Shown here: piece after piece, positions 35,638 through 46,569 of the stretch
How the letters are laid out: each line of letters opens with the position of its first letter
Position numbering within the stretch: the stretch's first letter is position 1
Source: Synanceia verrucosa
Taxonomy: Eukaryota; Chordata; Actinopteri; Perciformes; Synanceiidae
Assembly (NCBI GenBank): GCA_029721515.1
Contig: CM056565.1
Span: 3,388,242 to 3,452,241 of the forward strand
Length of the DNA: 64,000 bases
Reading direction: 5' to 3'
Program-made: the position numbers and the translations under genes
The notes under the pieces: model-generated
The model's input: only the letters and a program-made list of their open reading frames with translations
Databases searched by the model: none
Told to the model about the DNA's origin: nothing

Positions 35638-36875
35638 TTAAGCTGACCTGTATCGACAGCTGTGCACAGCGCTGTAAATGATGCAAACAGAAGTGAATCC
35701 AAATGGAAATGGTACTGGAGTGTAGAACACAAACAAGCTGTAAAAAGATGAAATGGAACTTCATCACAGCATCTTCAGTGTCATACCTGCTGCCTAGTAC
35801 TGAAGCTGCTAGCACCATTTAAAGACCGAGCAAAGTGGAAATCCATATTTCTTTGCACTCTTCAATAGAATACACAATAATAGTTCTGAGTTTTGGAGTT
35901 TTATCCCTTTTCTGTGGCAGGGCTGAAATCACACCTTGATAACACACAGCAGTATGAGCATTTACCCCTTAAAGCTTTCCAGACTTTTATAGGAGATGAC
36001 TGGAGCGTCTGTCTCCCTCCCAGGCCTAAAATCTCCTTATGTAGTTTGAAACATAAAATGTTCCTTCTGTTGCAGGCTGGGAGGAATGATTTTGTCTCCC
36101 AAGTTTGAATCTGGCTCCTCTGGTTTGCATTTGTACTGTAACATGTAGCTGAAAGATGGAGTGTTCATTTTGCTGGGATCTCAGATTGTATTGTTGTTTT
36201 TACTTTACCCAGACTTTAACCACGATGGGGTGCACTTTTTCCAGACGCTGTTATCCGTTCAGCCTTCTTGCTGAGCTTGTTGCTTGGTGTTTTGGAGCTC
36301 TGCTGCACATCTAGCAGAGGTCTTCACAGCTACATATTCTGATCCTATCCTGCCAGATCAGTGCAGATATCACTCATTTAACAGGCCATGGTATGAAAGC
36401 ACTGTACAGTAAACCAGTATGTACTGGTGACAGCTGTGGGGTTGTGGGTGTCAGTAGAGCAGCACCACACCTCCTACATACTGGTATTTAAAATGCACCA
36501 GTGTTGCAGAAAACACACAGTCATGCTCATGGATGGACAATAAACTGCAGGGATTGACACGTCCTTGACCAATAATTCAACTGAATTCCTGAGGTTATGT
36601 GCAATGTACCAGGAATGGACTTTGTAGAGAAGAATCAAAAAGGGGAGAAGTCCATATTGAATATGTGTATATGAAATCTAGCTTATATATCTATAATATA
36701 TATTTAAAATATTGATGTTCTTGAGCATTCCAGCTTTTGCAAACTTGCTATGTTCATTTGTTTGGGTATATAGTATATAAAGATGAATATGATATTTTCT
36801 ATTTTATTGGTTGACATCATGTCTTGTATGTGATCGTCCTGAAGTCACCGTCTCGTATGTTTACATGTTGGAAAC

Positions 36876-36881
36876 AATAAA
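36876..36881 (+). terminator. msantd2: Candidate msantd2 poly(A) signal AATAAA
   Basis: Canonical hexamer followed about 40 bases later by a GT-rich element (GTTTGTGTGTGTTTGTGTTC, from 36920), the classical downstream element. An alternative AATAAA lies at 36539-36544 without such a clear GT-rich partner. Confidence 0.6.
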
Positions 36882-36900
36882 TGGAGCGCTCACTGTCATT

Positions 36901-37530
36901 TGCCAAACAGTGAAAACAGGTTTGTGTGTGTTTGTGTTCCTGCTTTATTTCCTCACAGAAGTACCATCATATACTATAGCCTACATCATGTACTGTATAT
37001 TCAACTGTGGTGATGCACTGGGATGATGTGGTCCAGTCAAACTGTTGGTGGTCAGAATTTACCTTTCATGTCAAGTCTGTACATTCTCAGAGACACCCCT
37101 CCGTGTTATTCTTATTATCACCTTTATTTAACCAGGTCGTCCCATTGAGATCAACAATCTCTTTTGCAAGAGAGACCTGGCCGAGAACGGCAGCTCATAT
37201 TACTCTCAAAAATGATTCTTGGCCCCAATAACATGAAGCAATATTTCAAGTAAACTGTACCTGAAATGTATAAAACTAAAGGTTTATTTAATAAAAATAA
37301 GTAAACATTCACTCACTGCTGTACAATCTGACAGAAATCTGTGAAATCCTCATTACCTACTCTATCAAAGTGTCACCAGTAAAGTGTGACTAAGTGAAAG
37401 TGTGACTGAAATGGAATTGTGAAGTTATTAGCCTGATTTTCCTGCTGTCCTTCAACCTGAGCCTCATCTGCAGCCTATCCCCCAGGACCAGGTCAGGATC
37501 AGGCCCAGGTTCAGACTACCACCACTGAGC
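36901..37530. other. Intergenic sequence downstream of msantd2
   Basis: It contains a common fish repeat fragment at about 37105-37215 (TTTATTTAACCAGGTCGTCC ... AGAGAGACCTGGCC) and no gene. Confidence 0.45.
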
Positions 37531-38757
37531 TAGCCTGCTAACCTGTGGAGATCGAAGGATGCTTCGCGGTGAGGGAGGCAGGAAGGATAAAGTTGACTGC
37601 GAGGCGACTGGAAGAGACAGTTCATTCTGCCCTCCAACTACCCAGAGTGAGTCTGAAATTATCAGTACAGATGCTGTCAAAAAGCTAATTTCCCAGTCAC
37701 TAGAACAACAGAAATCCCATTTTGTGGAGATGCTTGATAGACACGCTCACACTTTTACCAAGTTCGTTAAAGTGATTATGGACTCCACTAATGAAAGAGT
37801 GGATGCTATGAATAAGAACATCCAGGAGCTTAAGGACAGCATCCACTACGCTCAGAAGGATGTTGATGAAATTAAATTTAAGTGACCAAGCTCTCAATGG
37901 ATCACAACACTCTGGAGAATGGCTTTTGCAACATTTGTGATTGTCTTCTTTTCACACTTGAATCTAAAGCCGACTACCTTGAGAACCAATCCAGAACCTC
38001 ATTTTTGACAGTTTGAAAGAATCTTTCCATGAGAAATGGGAGGATACATGAAGAGAAGCATGTCAGGAAACTTTTCTCTGAGAAGCTGGACTGAGGGCCC
38101 GTTTACACATACAGTTTTAGGAAACCTACGCACCAAAAGTGCCACCTTTTTTGTGTTGTACGGCTGTCAGAGTAGTCTATGAGCAGTCAAGTATTTCTGG
38201 TATCAGTAGCAGTTCTATTGGTGCAAGCACTTTTTAAGTGTTTTGCAAATACAGCTCCTCTATTAGTGTATGTACAGGAGCAGAGACGTATTAGGGCTCA
38301 GAGGAACAGGAAGTCGCTCGTATTAGTCGTTGTTGTCGATGAGGCTTCTGATTGGCTTGCATGGCTTTCTCTTTCTTCCTACACTGTCGCTCATTAGTTA
38401 TGATGGCTCTCGACAGCGTATTTATGTGGGTTAATGTAAACAGAAGCTTTTTTGAAAACTATGATGTGTCCACGATGTTATTTTGGAAAATGGAGGGAAG
38501 GAAATATTTGTTTATCACAATATCCAAGAGGGCCCATCATGTAGGGAAGCTGGACTGCAAGGAGGAAAAAGCAGTGGCCTAGACCTACTGTGGTCAAATT
38601 TTTAAATTTTAAAGACAGAGAACTGGTTTGGAGGAATAGGAAAGAGCTGAAAACCACTGCCCCAGGAGTGAACATCAGTGAAGACTTCTCAGAGGTGGTG
38701 AGGCAAAAAAGAAAAGAACTTCTGCCCAAAAAGGTATGGGACAAGGGGGACATATGA
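37531..38757 (+). pseudogene. LINE ORF1 relic (L1/Tx1-type), interrupted
   Basis: 37559-37885 encodes an acidic, charged segment with coiled-coil character (QSLEQQKSHFVEMLDRHAH; DAMNKNIQELKDSIHYAQ). Broken frames at about 37950-38060 give KADYLENQSR and ESFHEKWED, and 38530-38755 gives RAHHVGK, NFKDRELVWR and ISEDFSEVVRQKRKELLP. These are the ordered landmarks of a LINE ORF1 (coiled coil, RRM-like, C-terminal domain). Multiple stops are present and the middle is split by an insertion at 38101-38527. No matching ORF2 of the same type follows. Confidence 0.6.
38101..38527. mobile_element. Insertion inside the LINE ORF1 relic, flanked by GAGGGCCC
   Basis: GAGGGCCC occurs at 38093-38100 and 38528-38535 and could be an 8-bp hAT-type target duplication. 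ORF1 homology stops at the first copy and resumes at the second. The left side (GTTTACACATACAGTTTTAG) resembles a known fish hAT MITE end, but no matching inverted end is visible on the right. It may be a deletion derivative. Confidence 0.35.
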
Positions 38758-38845
38758 TCACCTTATCACGGTCAAAGGGTGAGCAGTGTGCCCCTCACAT
38801 CCACTCCAAAGACGGGTATGCAAAGGTAGATAGTCCCCGGGCGCC

Positions 38846-38945
38846 TTACATGGCAGTCCACTGCTCCCTGAGGGGATGGCTTAAATGCAGAGGACAAATT
38901 TCATGTATGTAGCGATATATATGTGACAAATAAAGTATCTATAAA
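38846..38945 (+). mobile_element. SINE 3' tail fragment
   Basis: Contains CACTGCTCCCTGAGGGGATG and ATGCAGAGGACAAATTTCAT, then TGTGACAAATAAAGTATCTA. It shares its tail with the SINE at 31230-31400. It lies directly upstream of the Rex1/CR1-like LINE. Confidence 0.5.
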
Positions 38946-41900
38946 AGATGTTATAAGGTTGATAATTACCATTTGTAAATTTTTGCAGCTATTTTCTTTT
39001 ATGGCTATTAACCTACCAAAAGAAGGTTTAAAATGTGCTCATTTAAATATCTGCAGCTTAAAAAATAAAGTCCACGATCTTTTCTCTGTTGTACATGGGA
39101 ATAATATCCAGGTCATGGCTGTCTCAGAGACGCATTTAGATGACACTATAGAGGATGCAGCTACGTATATCAATTCTACGACACAGGTTTTCAGGTTAGA
39201 CAGAGACAGGTTTGGGGGTGGGGTTGCTTTCTTTATACAAGATCATATTCCAGTAAAAATTAGAAATGATCTTGGCATGACAGCAGTGGAAGCCCTTTGG
39301 CTTCAAGTTTATACTTCACATCAGAGCATGCTGCTGCTATAGACCACCAAGTTCGAATATTGAATAGTTGAATAATATATGCACTATGCTCCATAATACT
39401 AGTAATGTTATTTTTTTCATGCTGATATGAATGTTGAATGTTGTTTATACTGATTCACTAAAAAGGGCTTTGGGTGATGCAGCTAATATATGCAATTTAT
39501 CTCAAGTTATTAATTTTTCCCACTAGAATAAGTATTAATAGTGATGGCTCAATCACATCAACATGCATTGATCACTTTTCAGTGAGCACAATATCATTGC
39601 CTTGGCTGTAAAAACAATGGCTCCCAAGGCAGGGCCTCAGGTCATTTACAAGAGAATTTACAAAACTTTTTCCAAAAGTGACTTTGTCTCGAGTGTGGAT
39701 GGTATACTGGAGAAGCTGCATGCAGGACCTGCACTGGAGTCCTTTATGAAGTAGTTTTCTACAGTATGTGACTGACATGCTCCAATTAAGAGGCTTTCTG
39801 TAAGATCGAAAAAAGCGCCATGGCTGGATGATGAATTAAGAAATTACATGAAAAGAAAGGATCAACTGAAAAAGCATGCAATTACCTCTGGTTGTTTAGC
39901 AGACTGGAAAGCTTATCACTTGCTAAGAAACAAGGTAATTTAGTTAATTAGACAGAAAAAAACAATATTAGAAATCCAAATTTGATGACTGCAAAAACTA
40001 TGGAGAACACTTTATGAAGTAGCAGAAGTAAAAATGGTGAAACACCTTTTTTCATAGAACATAATGGGATATTAATTACCAGACCCTATGATATAGCTAA
40101 CTATTTTAATAAATATTTCTTACAAAAAGTGAACTCAATTAGGGATCAGCTGTTGTCAGGATGTTACAGGTCATCCATAGCTAATATAAGAAATCACATT
40201 ATGGTTAATAAAGGTTGTTGCTTTGAATTTAAAATTCTTAGAGAGGTAGATGTGGAAAAACTTCTTCTTACAATTAAGTGTGACAAACTTCTAAAGCTTG
40301 GAGCAAAACTAATAGCAAAACCACTATGTCATATTTATAATTTAGGTTTTAAAGAATCTATTTATCCAAATTTATGGAAGATTGCAAAAGTCACTCCTCT
40401 GCCCAAAAAACTGCAGAGAGGCACTTACTGGGCATAACAGCAGGCCAATAAGTGTGTTACCTGTACTAAGTAAACTGTTAGAGGAAATCATGTTTAAGCA
40501 AATTCAGCAGTCTTTTGAAGTAAATAATATGAACTGTGATTTCCAGCATGCATACAGGGAAGGCTACTCCACTAGCACTGCTCTGACCTGCTTACCCAGA
40601 CAGACAGGAAGTCAGTCGTACGTGTTGTATTTCTGGACTTCAGTGCAGCTTTTGATATGACTAACCATGAGCTCTTACTCCTGAAGCTTTCAGCCTATAT
40701 GGTTTTAAAAACTCTGTGATTAATTTTATGACTGACAGGAGACAATGTGATAAATTTAATGGAGCTTTTTCAGATAGATGCTTCAGTGTGGTATTCCCCA
40801 GGGGAGCTGCCTCGGACCTCTCCTCTATTCTGTTTTTGTAAATGATATGCCAAATGTATTGAGAAATGCGGGTATAGTAATGTATGTGGATGATACACCC
40901 ATCTTTACATCTGCTAGCAGTACTGAACAAGTGAATAAGACACTTCAATATGAGCTAACACTGATATCCGATGTATGGTACTTGGTTCTAATTACTTACT
41001 TCGGTCTGATCAGAAGTTGGTCCTCTCATTACATGGTGCAGCAATTTCAGTTAGAGAAGCCAAATTGCTGGGCATAGATGAAACGTTATCTTGGTCTATA
41101 CATATAAAGAATATAGTCAGTAAAATAAGTAAAAGTGTTTCAAACAGTAGAAAATGAGCATGTTTTTTAACTGACACAACAATCAAGCGTGTTATTCAAT
41201 CATTAGTGTCGTCCCATCTTGACTGCTGTCCTGCAATATGGTCTGGAACCTCAAAAAAAGGACTTGCTAAACTCCAGCTTGCACGACTGGCACGTCACTG
41301 TTCTATTAGGAATAATGTAAATGCTATGCATGATAAACTCTCCTGGATGAAAGTAGAGGATAGATTGGCATGCAGCCTTATTTTGTATTTGAATATACTT
41401 TGCGTAAACCCAGTAGCCTGTTTTCTAGACAGGCCTTAAGCTGTTATGCCAGACTACCTAGACCTCGGACAAATGCACTGAAAAGACCTGTATTGTACAG
41501 AGCTATTGGTCATTCTTAAGTGTAAAAAATCAGAATTTAGAAGGGAATTGAAAAAGCTGTTTTGAGTAAGGAAGTTAGTTGACTAGAAATTCAGTTGACT
41601 GATGTCTGTAAAGCTGCAGAGTGCATTATTATCTCTTAATGAGCTTATCTCTGAATGTGTTCGTGTACGTGTGGGCATATGTGTGAGTATGTATGTGTAG
41701 GTGTTTATGTATTTATATAAACTTGCACTGTGTATACATGTTGCATGTGAATGTGTATATATATATGTGCCTGTAGGAATTTGATGTGTGAGTAGGTGTG
41801 TGTTTGCACACCAGGATGTAGACATACACTCATTTGGCTAATCATCTAAATATTTCTATTTCATGATCTGAGTTTTTTTTTGTTTTTTTTTTATGGAAAT

Positions 41901-42060
41901 AATCTAATTGCTTGTTTTTATTTTATTTCATGTTTTGTTTTTTTGTGATTTCTATTTTGGGGAACACTGTATAGTTATTTGTCTTGCTTTTAGGGACCCC
42001 TGGAAGAATAGTCATCACCATGGTGATGACAAATGGGGATCCAATAAACAATAAACAATT
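38945..42060 (+). mobile_element. Rex1/CR1-like non-LTR retrotransposon, degenerate
   Basis: 38999-39345 encodes an apurinic endonuclease-type N-terminus (LKCAHLNICSLKNKVHDLF; AVSETHLDD; RFGGGVAFFIQD). After a frame-broken linker, reverse transcriptase blocks follow: KVTPLPKK and RPISVLPVLSKLLEEIM at 40390-40490, GIPQGSCLGPLLYSVFVNDM at about 40793, and YVDDTPIF at about 40880, where YADD is usual. A C-terminal block (SSHLDCCPAIWSGTSK) lies near 41208. The 3' UTR ends with GGGGATCCAATAAACAATAA (about 42035-42054), a tail type I associate with Rex1. Frameshifts and stops make it inactive. Confidence 0.72.
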
Positions 42061-42534
42061 AAATAGGACCCTCACATTGAACTTGCGTGATAAAATTACA
42101 TGAAAAAAATTTATGTAATTAAAATACATAAAGTCAACCTTTTTGCTTCAATTTTTTGAGTGTAGAAACAAACAGCTTCAGCACAGACGTAAAAGACACT
42201 AATAATAATAATTGATTTTACAAAATCAGTTAAAATTAAACATTTGCACTGAAGTAAAACAGCACTCATTAATGATATAATGGGATTTATCACTGACTTA
42301 AATATATTCAGAGATATCAGATCTTTGAGTTTGAGCTCTGACTGCAAAATGTTTCATTTCGTTGGGGCAGAAAGCCTAAAATCTTTCTTCCCCATTTCTG
42401 TTCTGAGCTTAGAAACAGTAAAATATAGTCCTGAGAACAGAGACTGTAGGCCCTCTTATTCCAGATTAAAAGAGATGGTAAATAAGATGGAATCATCTGG
42501 AGAATAGACTAGTAAATCAAGGCACACCAATGAC

Positions 42535-42650
42535 CCATTTGAATATAAAGATCACCAATTTACTTCAGTGTATAAGACACAGTGATGAGTAAACCTCAGA
42601 GCAATATGATGCACACTATCCAGCATGTGGAGGCATTCATGTACAACACA
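42535..42650 (-). pseudogene. LINE ORF2 C-terminal fragment
   Basis: On the minus strand it reads MLDSVHHIALRFTHHCVLYT, a recognisable end-of-ORF2 block of fish LINEs. A stop interrupts the next residues and nothing else of the element is nearby. Confidence 0.5.
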
Positions 42651-43984
42651 TCACCATAATAAATACTCAGAAGAAAGGTTGACCCCACCAGTTTCTGTTT
42701 CACCTTCAAAGTAAAAGCTCCTGTTTGCCCTCATGCTGGGGTGTAAATGAATGAATGTTATAAATTGAAAAGTGTCTTTGTGGTTCATGGAAATGATTCC
42801 ATGTCTCTGTGGACAGCAGTTAAAGAGCTTTCCATAAAGCAGACAGGAAGTAGTCTGCAGGGAGAATGTGGCTGATAAACCATCATCCATTTCTATTATT
42901 GTTATTGTTTATATGTTTATTTTGGTGATGTGCTCAGTGGTTGTAGTAATTATTAATGCCATATTTAGTTGTCTGTGGTATATATACCATCACATTTTAT
43001 GGTTTACATTTTCCTTTATTCAGGCAAACAATCTCCTCCTTACGTGTTAATTATAATTTATACAGCTGTTAATTTTATGTGGAATGTGTATTGTTTTTAA
43101 CCCCACACTGAAAAGGTCAATAAAATGTGAAAAAAAACATGGAGTGGTGCCATAGCAGCATTCACCAGGTTCATCCAGGCGTTGTGACTCCAAACATGAG
43201 AGAGCCCTGATCTTCCTCTAGCTGCTGGAGTCCAGCACGACCAGTATGGTATCTGTGGTACCAGTATGTGTGGCTTTCACTGAAAAGTTGTGACAACTAT
43301 TGGATGGGTCGCCATGGAGGTCAGTACAACTGTTTCAGATGAACTGAAATCATTCGGGTGATCTTCCATTAGGTCAGTTTATCAGGTGTTCAGACTGTCA
43401 TTAATGAAAAATAATCTCAGTTTTACTCATTGGACTACAGCTTGAATTCTATGCAGAACTCTTTTAAAGGGTCGACCATCATTCACTGTGTGATTCGAAA
43501 CTCCAGAGGATGTATTTGCAGTAGCTGTGATTCACCCATGTGACCAGGAGATGGCCATAGACAGCTACTGCTGACAATCCACACATCTCATCTGCAGTAG
43601 AAATGACTCCAGACTTTACTTTTGGACAGTATTAATGTCACCTTTATAAAGAAAAGATCAGGGTGTCAGATGAGGAGAGCTGACTAATCGTCCAAAGGTG
43701 CTTGTGACGCAGTGTTTCCCAACATTTTCGGCATATTTTATGGATATTTTATATTACATTCAGTACAGAATGTACAATTAAACCAAATAGTGATTGTAAT
43801 AACAACAGAAAGTGTATGTAAAATGAGAGTTTTGGATGAAATTTGAACAGATTATTTATGTGTTGTGTCCTGATATTTTCAGTTATTTTTTAGTACAATT
43901 ATTTGTCTGTATTATGTTAAAATATTTTTTTTTTCTTTTATAAATTCAGTGTTTTCTGCTGCCTGACATTTGACATTGTTCTGT

Positions 43985-44172
43985 TATCTCTGTATTCAGA
44001 GACAATAATAGTTTGTTGCGTCCTGCAGGATAATGCTCCATGTCACAAAGCTCAGATCATCTCAAACTGGTTTCTAGAACATGACAAAGACTTCACTGGA
44101 CTCCAGTGTCCTCCACAGTCACCAGATTCCAGCTCGGGGTAACAAGGTGTACCTAATGAAGTGGCTGGTGTG
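43985..44172 (+). pseudogene. Tc1-like transposase C-terminal fragment and right end
   Basis: The plus strand encodes DNAPCHKAQIISNWFLEHDK and GLQCPPQSPDSS, the segment of a Tc1-family transposase that contains the second catalytic Asp (the D of DNAPCHKA) and PPQSPD. The final catalytic Glu region has been lost. GGTGTACCTAATGAAGTGGC just downstream resembles a Tc1-like terminus. Confidence 0.65.
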
Positions 44173-45316
44173 AGTGTGTGTGTGTGTACACATATATACA
44201 GTATGTGTGTGTTGTGTGTATATAAATAGATCTGGAAACCTAGCTTGAAAACCTGATCGTTATTCAACATTCAAAACACCATCATAAGCCTTTATCTTGA
44301 ACAAACACGTGACATTTTAACAAGTGACCAGAATGAAAGAATCCATCTGTCATGTGTTCCACAGTTTACACAGTGAGACACCAAAGCAAATAGAAACACA
44401 TGTGCTTTACACTGACACTGCCAGTGCCATTCACTGCTTTATTGACACTATATATTCTCATTCAATGAGAAAAACACAAATACACTTGATATCCCATTAT
44501 ACCTTGGTCTTGTGTATTTTGTATTTGTTTACTTTTGTTCACACTTAATATATTACATAATAGAGGAGGACATGCTGCCCAGGCTTCATCTGGTTGGCGT
44601 GGTGGAGAGGAAGACGTGTTGCTCATCCATTGCCGACAGTTTGATGATGCTCTTCATCCACTTTTACACTTTCATACAATTCTATATATATATATATAAT
44701 AGCTGAGGTTAATACAGACTGTGGAGGTGAAGCCCTGGAATCTATGAACTGTATAATCATAACCTGAACTGAGTAGAGTTTCTATTGCGGCGGCGCTTCT
44801 GCGTCCACCCAGTATGTCCATCAGGACTGTATCTAGGGCAGCAGTGATGATTTATGCAGGTTTATAGATTTCACTCATAAACCTATAGAGAGTAATCTGA
44901 GATAATCTGTTCATAAAAACAATGTACTGTTTTTTCATCTGCTTTATTCACAGTTTTCATGAAAGCAGTCACTCATATGTACAGGATGGAGTTCCTGTAG
45001 GCTGATGACACCTCTTTGCAGCCAGTAAGTTGTGCCAGCTGGAGCACACACTGTTCACTGCATATTTATGGTTTCTGGTGTTGTTCCTCAATTATCATCA
45101 TTGTAGGGGTTCCTATGAAAGTAATAAATATTAGCTTTTAATAGTATTAAAATATTATTATTATCATTATAATACCAATTGGTCCATTTATGCTGCATAT
45201 TTGCTGACTTAGTTTGTCTGGTCTGCTGCTTATTTAGACATTTATACATTGTTTACTAATCTATATTAGTTACTAGTTCTACAAATATTTTTAAAGATAC
45301 ATTGTTTACTTATTAT

Positions 45317-45677
45317 GGCGGCACGGTGGTGTAGTGGTTAGCACTGTTGCCTCACAGCAAGAAGGTACCGGGTTCGAGGCCCGGGGCCTTTCTGTGTGGA
45401 GTTTGCATGTTCTCGTGTCTGCGTGGGTTCTCTCTGGTACTCTGGCTTCCTCCCACCATCCAAAAACATGCATGGGGATTAGATTAATTGGTTAATTTAA
45501 ATTGACCGTAGGTGTGAATGTGAGTGTGAGTGGTTGTCTGTCTCTATGTGTCCTGTGATGAACTGGAGACTTGTCCAGGGTGTACTCTGCCTTTCACCCT
45601 AAGACAGCTGGGATAGGCTCCAGCCCCCCCGCGACCCTATAAGGATAAGCGGTAGATAATGGATGGATGGATGGATG
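45317..45677 (+). repeat. tRNA-like-headed SINE-type repeat with (ATGG)n tail, copy 2
   Basis: Near full-length relative of 12449-12774: GGCGGCACGGTGGTGTAGTG head, GGGTTCGAGGCCC B-box-like, CAGCTGGGATAGGCTCCAGC, and a GATAATGGATGGATGGATGG tail. Confidence 0.82.
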
Positions 45678-45791
45678 TTTACTTACTTTCCTTTGTTTAC
45701 TTTGAGTGACTAATAAAGGATTATTATCTTAATATCTTATATTGACATGTTTTTCTACTTATTATCCTTGTTTACTTCCTGTTTTTATATA

Positions 45792-46567
45792 CACTAAGAG
45801 GCATTAAAAACACAACATTGTATTTTTTCTATATTACTTTGAATTTTCATAATTTATTGGGCGACTTCACTTGGTATGATACTGAACATGAACATGAACA
45901 ACAGAAAAATGAATGGACATGGATTACAAATGTCAGTATCTTGTGTGATCGTCGTGGCATAGACATGATGAGCGCGTTGATTTCGGCCGCTGGAATCGCT
46001 TCCCACTCTTCCCAGAGTGCAGTACGGAGATCAGCAACCGTCACCGGCAGTGGAATACGACGCCGTACACGGCGATCCAGATTGTCCCAAAGGTGTTCAA
46101 TCGGATTCATATCCGGGGAATAAGGCGGCCAGTCCATAACCTGCACATTATGTCTGTGCATAACGTGCCTGCAGGTGTGAGATAGTGCATCTGTGGACGC
46201 CAAAATGCCTGGCTACCCTCGCTTCGGTCATTCTGGATCTCAGCATACCAATGTTCCCTCATGTTTGCTGCTAAGCGTGGCATGGTGACCGTCTGTGACA
46301 GCTTGCATTTTTCCTCTGGGTTTTTAAAGCCTTGACCAGTTGAGCTCAAATCACCAAAAGAACTCATTGAAAGCTTTCAAACAATGTCCTAACGAATCAC
46401 ACATGCAAAAACAGGGATTGGTACCGTCTGCCACGTTAATTTATTGTTTGAGCTGAAAAATGTGGCTCCATAGTTTCAATAGCCACGAGTGGTAGTAAAC
46501 AAAACAAAGTAGTTGTATCCAATTTTATTTTACATTGACTTTGTTGCGTTTTTAATGCCTCTTAGTA
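45792..46567 (-). mobile_element. Internally deleted Tc1-like transposon with both termini
   Basis: The ends are inverted repeats (CACTAAGAGGCATTAAAAAC at 45792; reverse complement of GTTTTTAATGCCTCTTAGTA at the right), flanked by TA at 45790-45791 and 46568-46569. The minus strand encodes a transposase remnant. A start-proximal part (MPRLAANMREHWYAEIQNDR) is followed directly by the C-terminal part (VMDWPPYSPDMNPIEHLWDN), which carries the third catalytic residue, the Glu of NPIEHLW. The first two catalytic Asp residues are deleted. At about 776 bp it is roughly half the usual 1.6 kb, so any mobility would depend on another element. Confidence 0.82.
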
Positions 46568-46569
46568 TA

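Larger units (their letters stand above)
33630..36900 (+). other. msantd2: msantd2 3' untranslated region (probable)
   Basis: No other gene intervenes between the stop and the poly(A) signals at 36539 and 36876, so the messenger probably carries a 3' UTR of about 2.9-3.3 kb. A nested transposon occupies 34208-35637. The flanks (33630-34200 and 35640-36900) look like unique AT-rich 3' UTR. Earlier cleavage cannot be excluded. Confidence 0.55.
42061..45316. other. Intergenic region with LINE and Tc1 fragments
   Basis: It holds a minus-strand LINE C-terminal fragment (about 42535-42650), a Tc1-like transposase fragment (43985-44172), a TG-rich stretch (44170-44225) and AT-rich unique DNA. No gene was recognised. 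Confidence 0.45.

Noticed and set aside
38093..38535. A functional LINE ORF1 with intron-like gap
   Set aside because: The gap has no GT/AG boundaries and the flanking frames contain stops, so an insertion in a dead copy is the better explanation.
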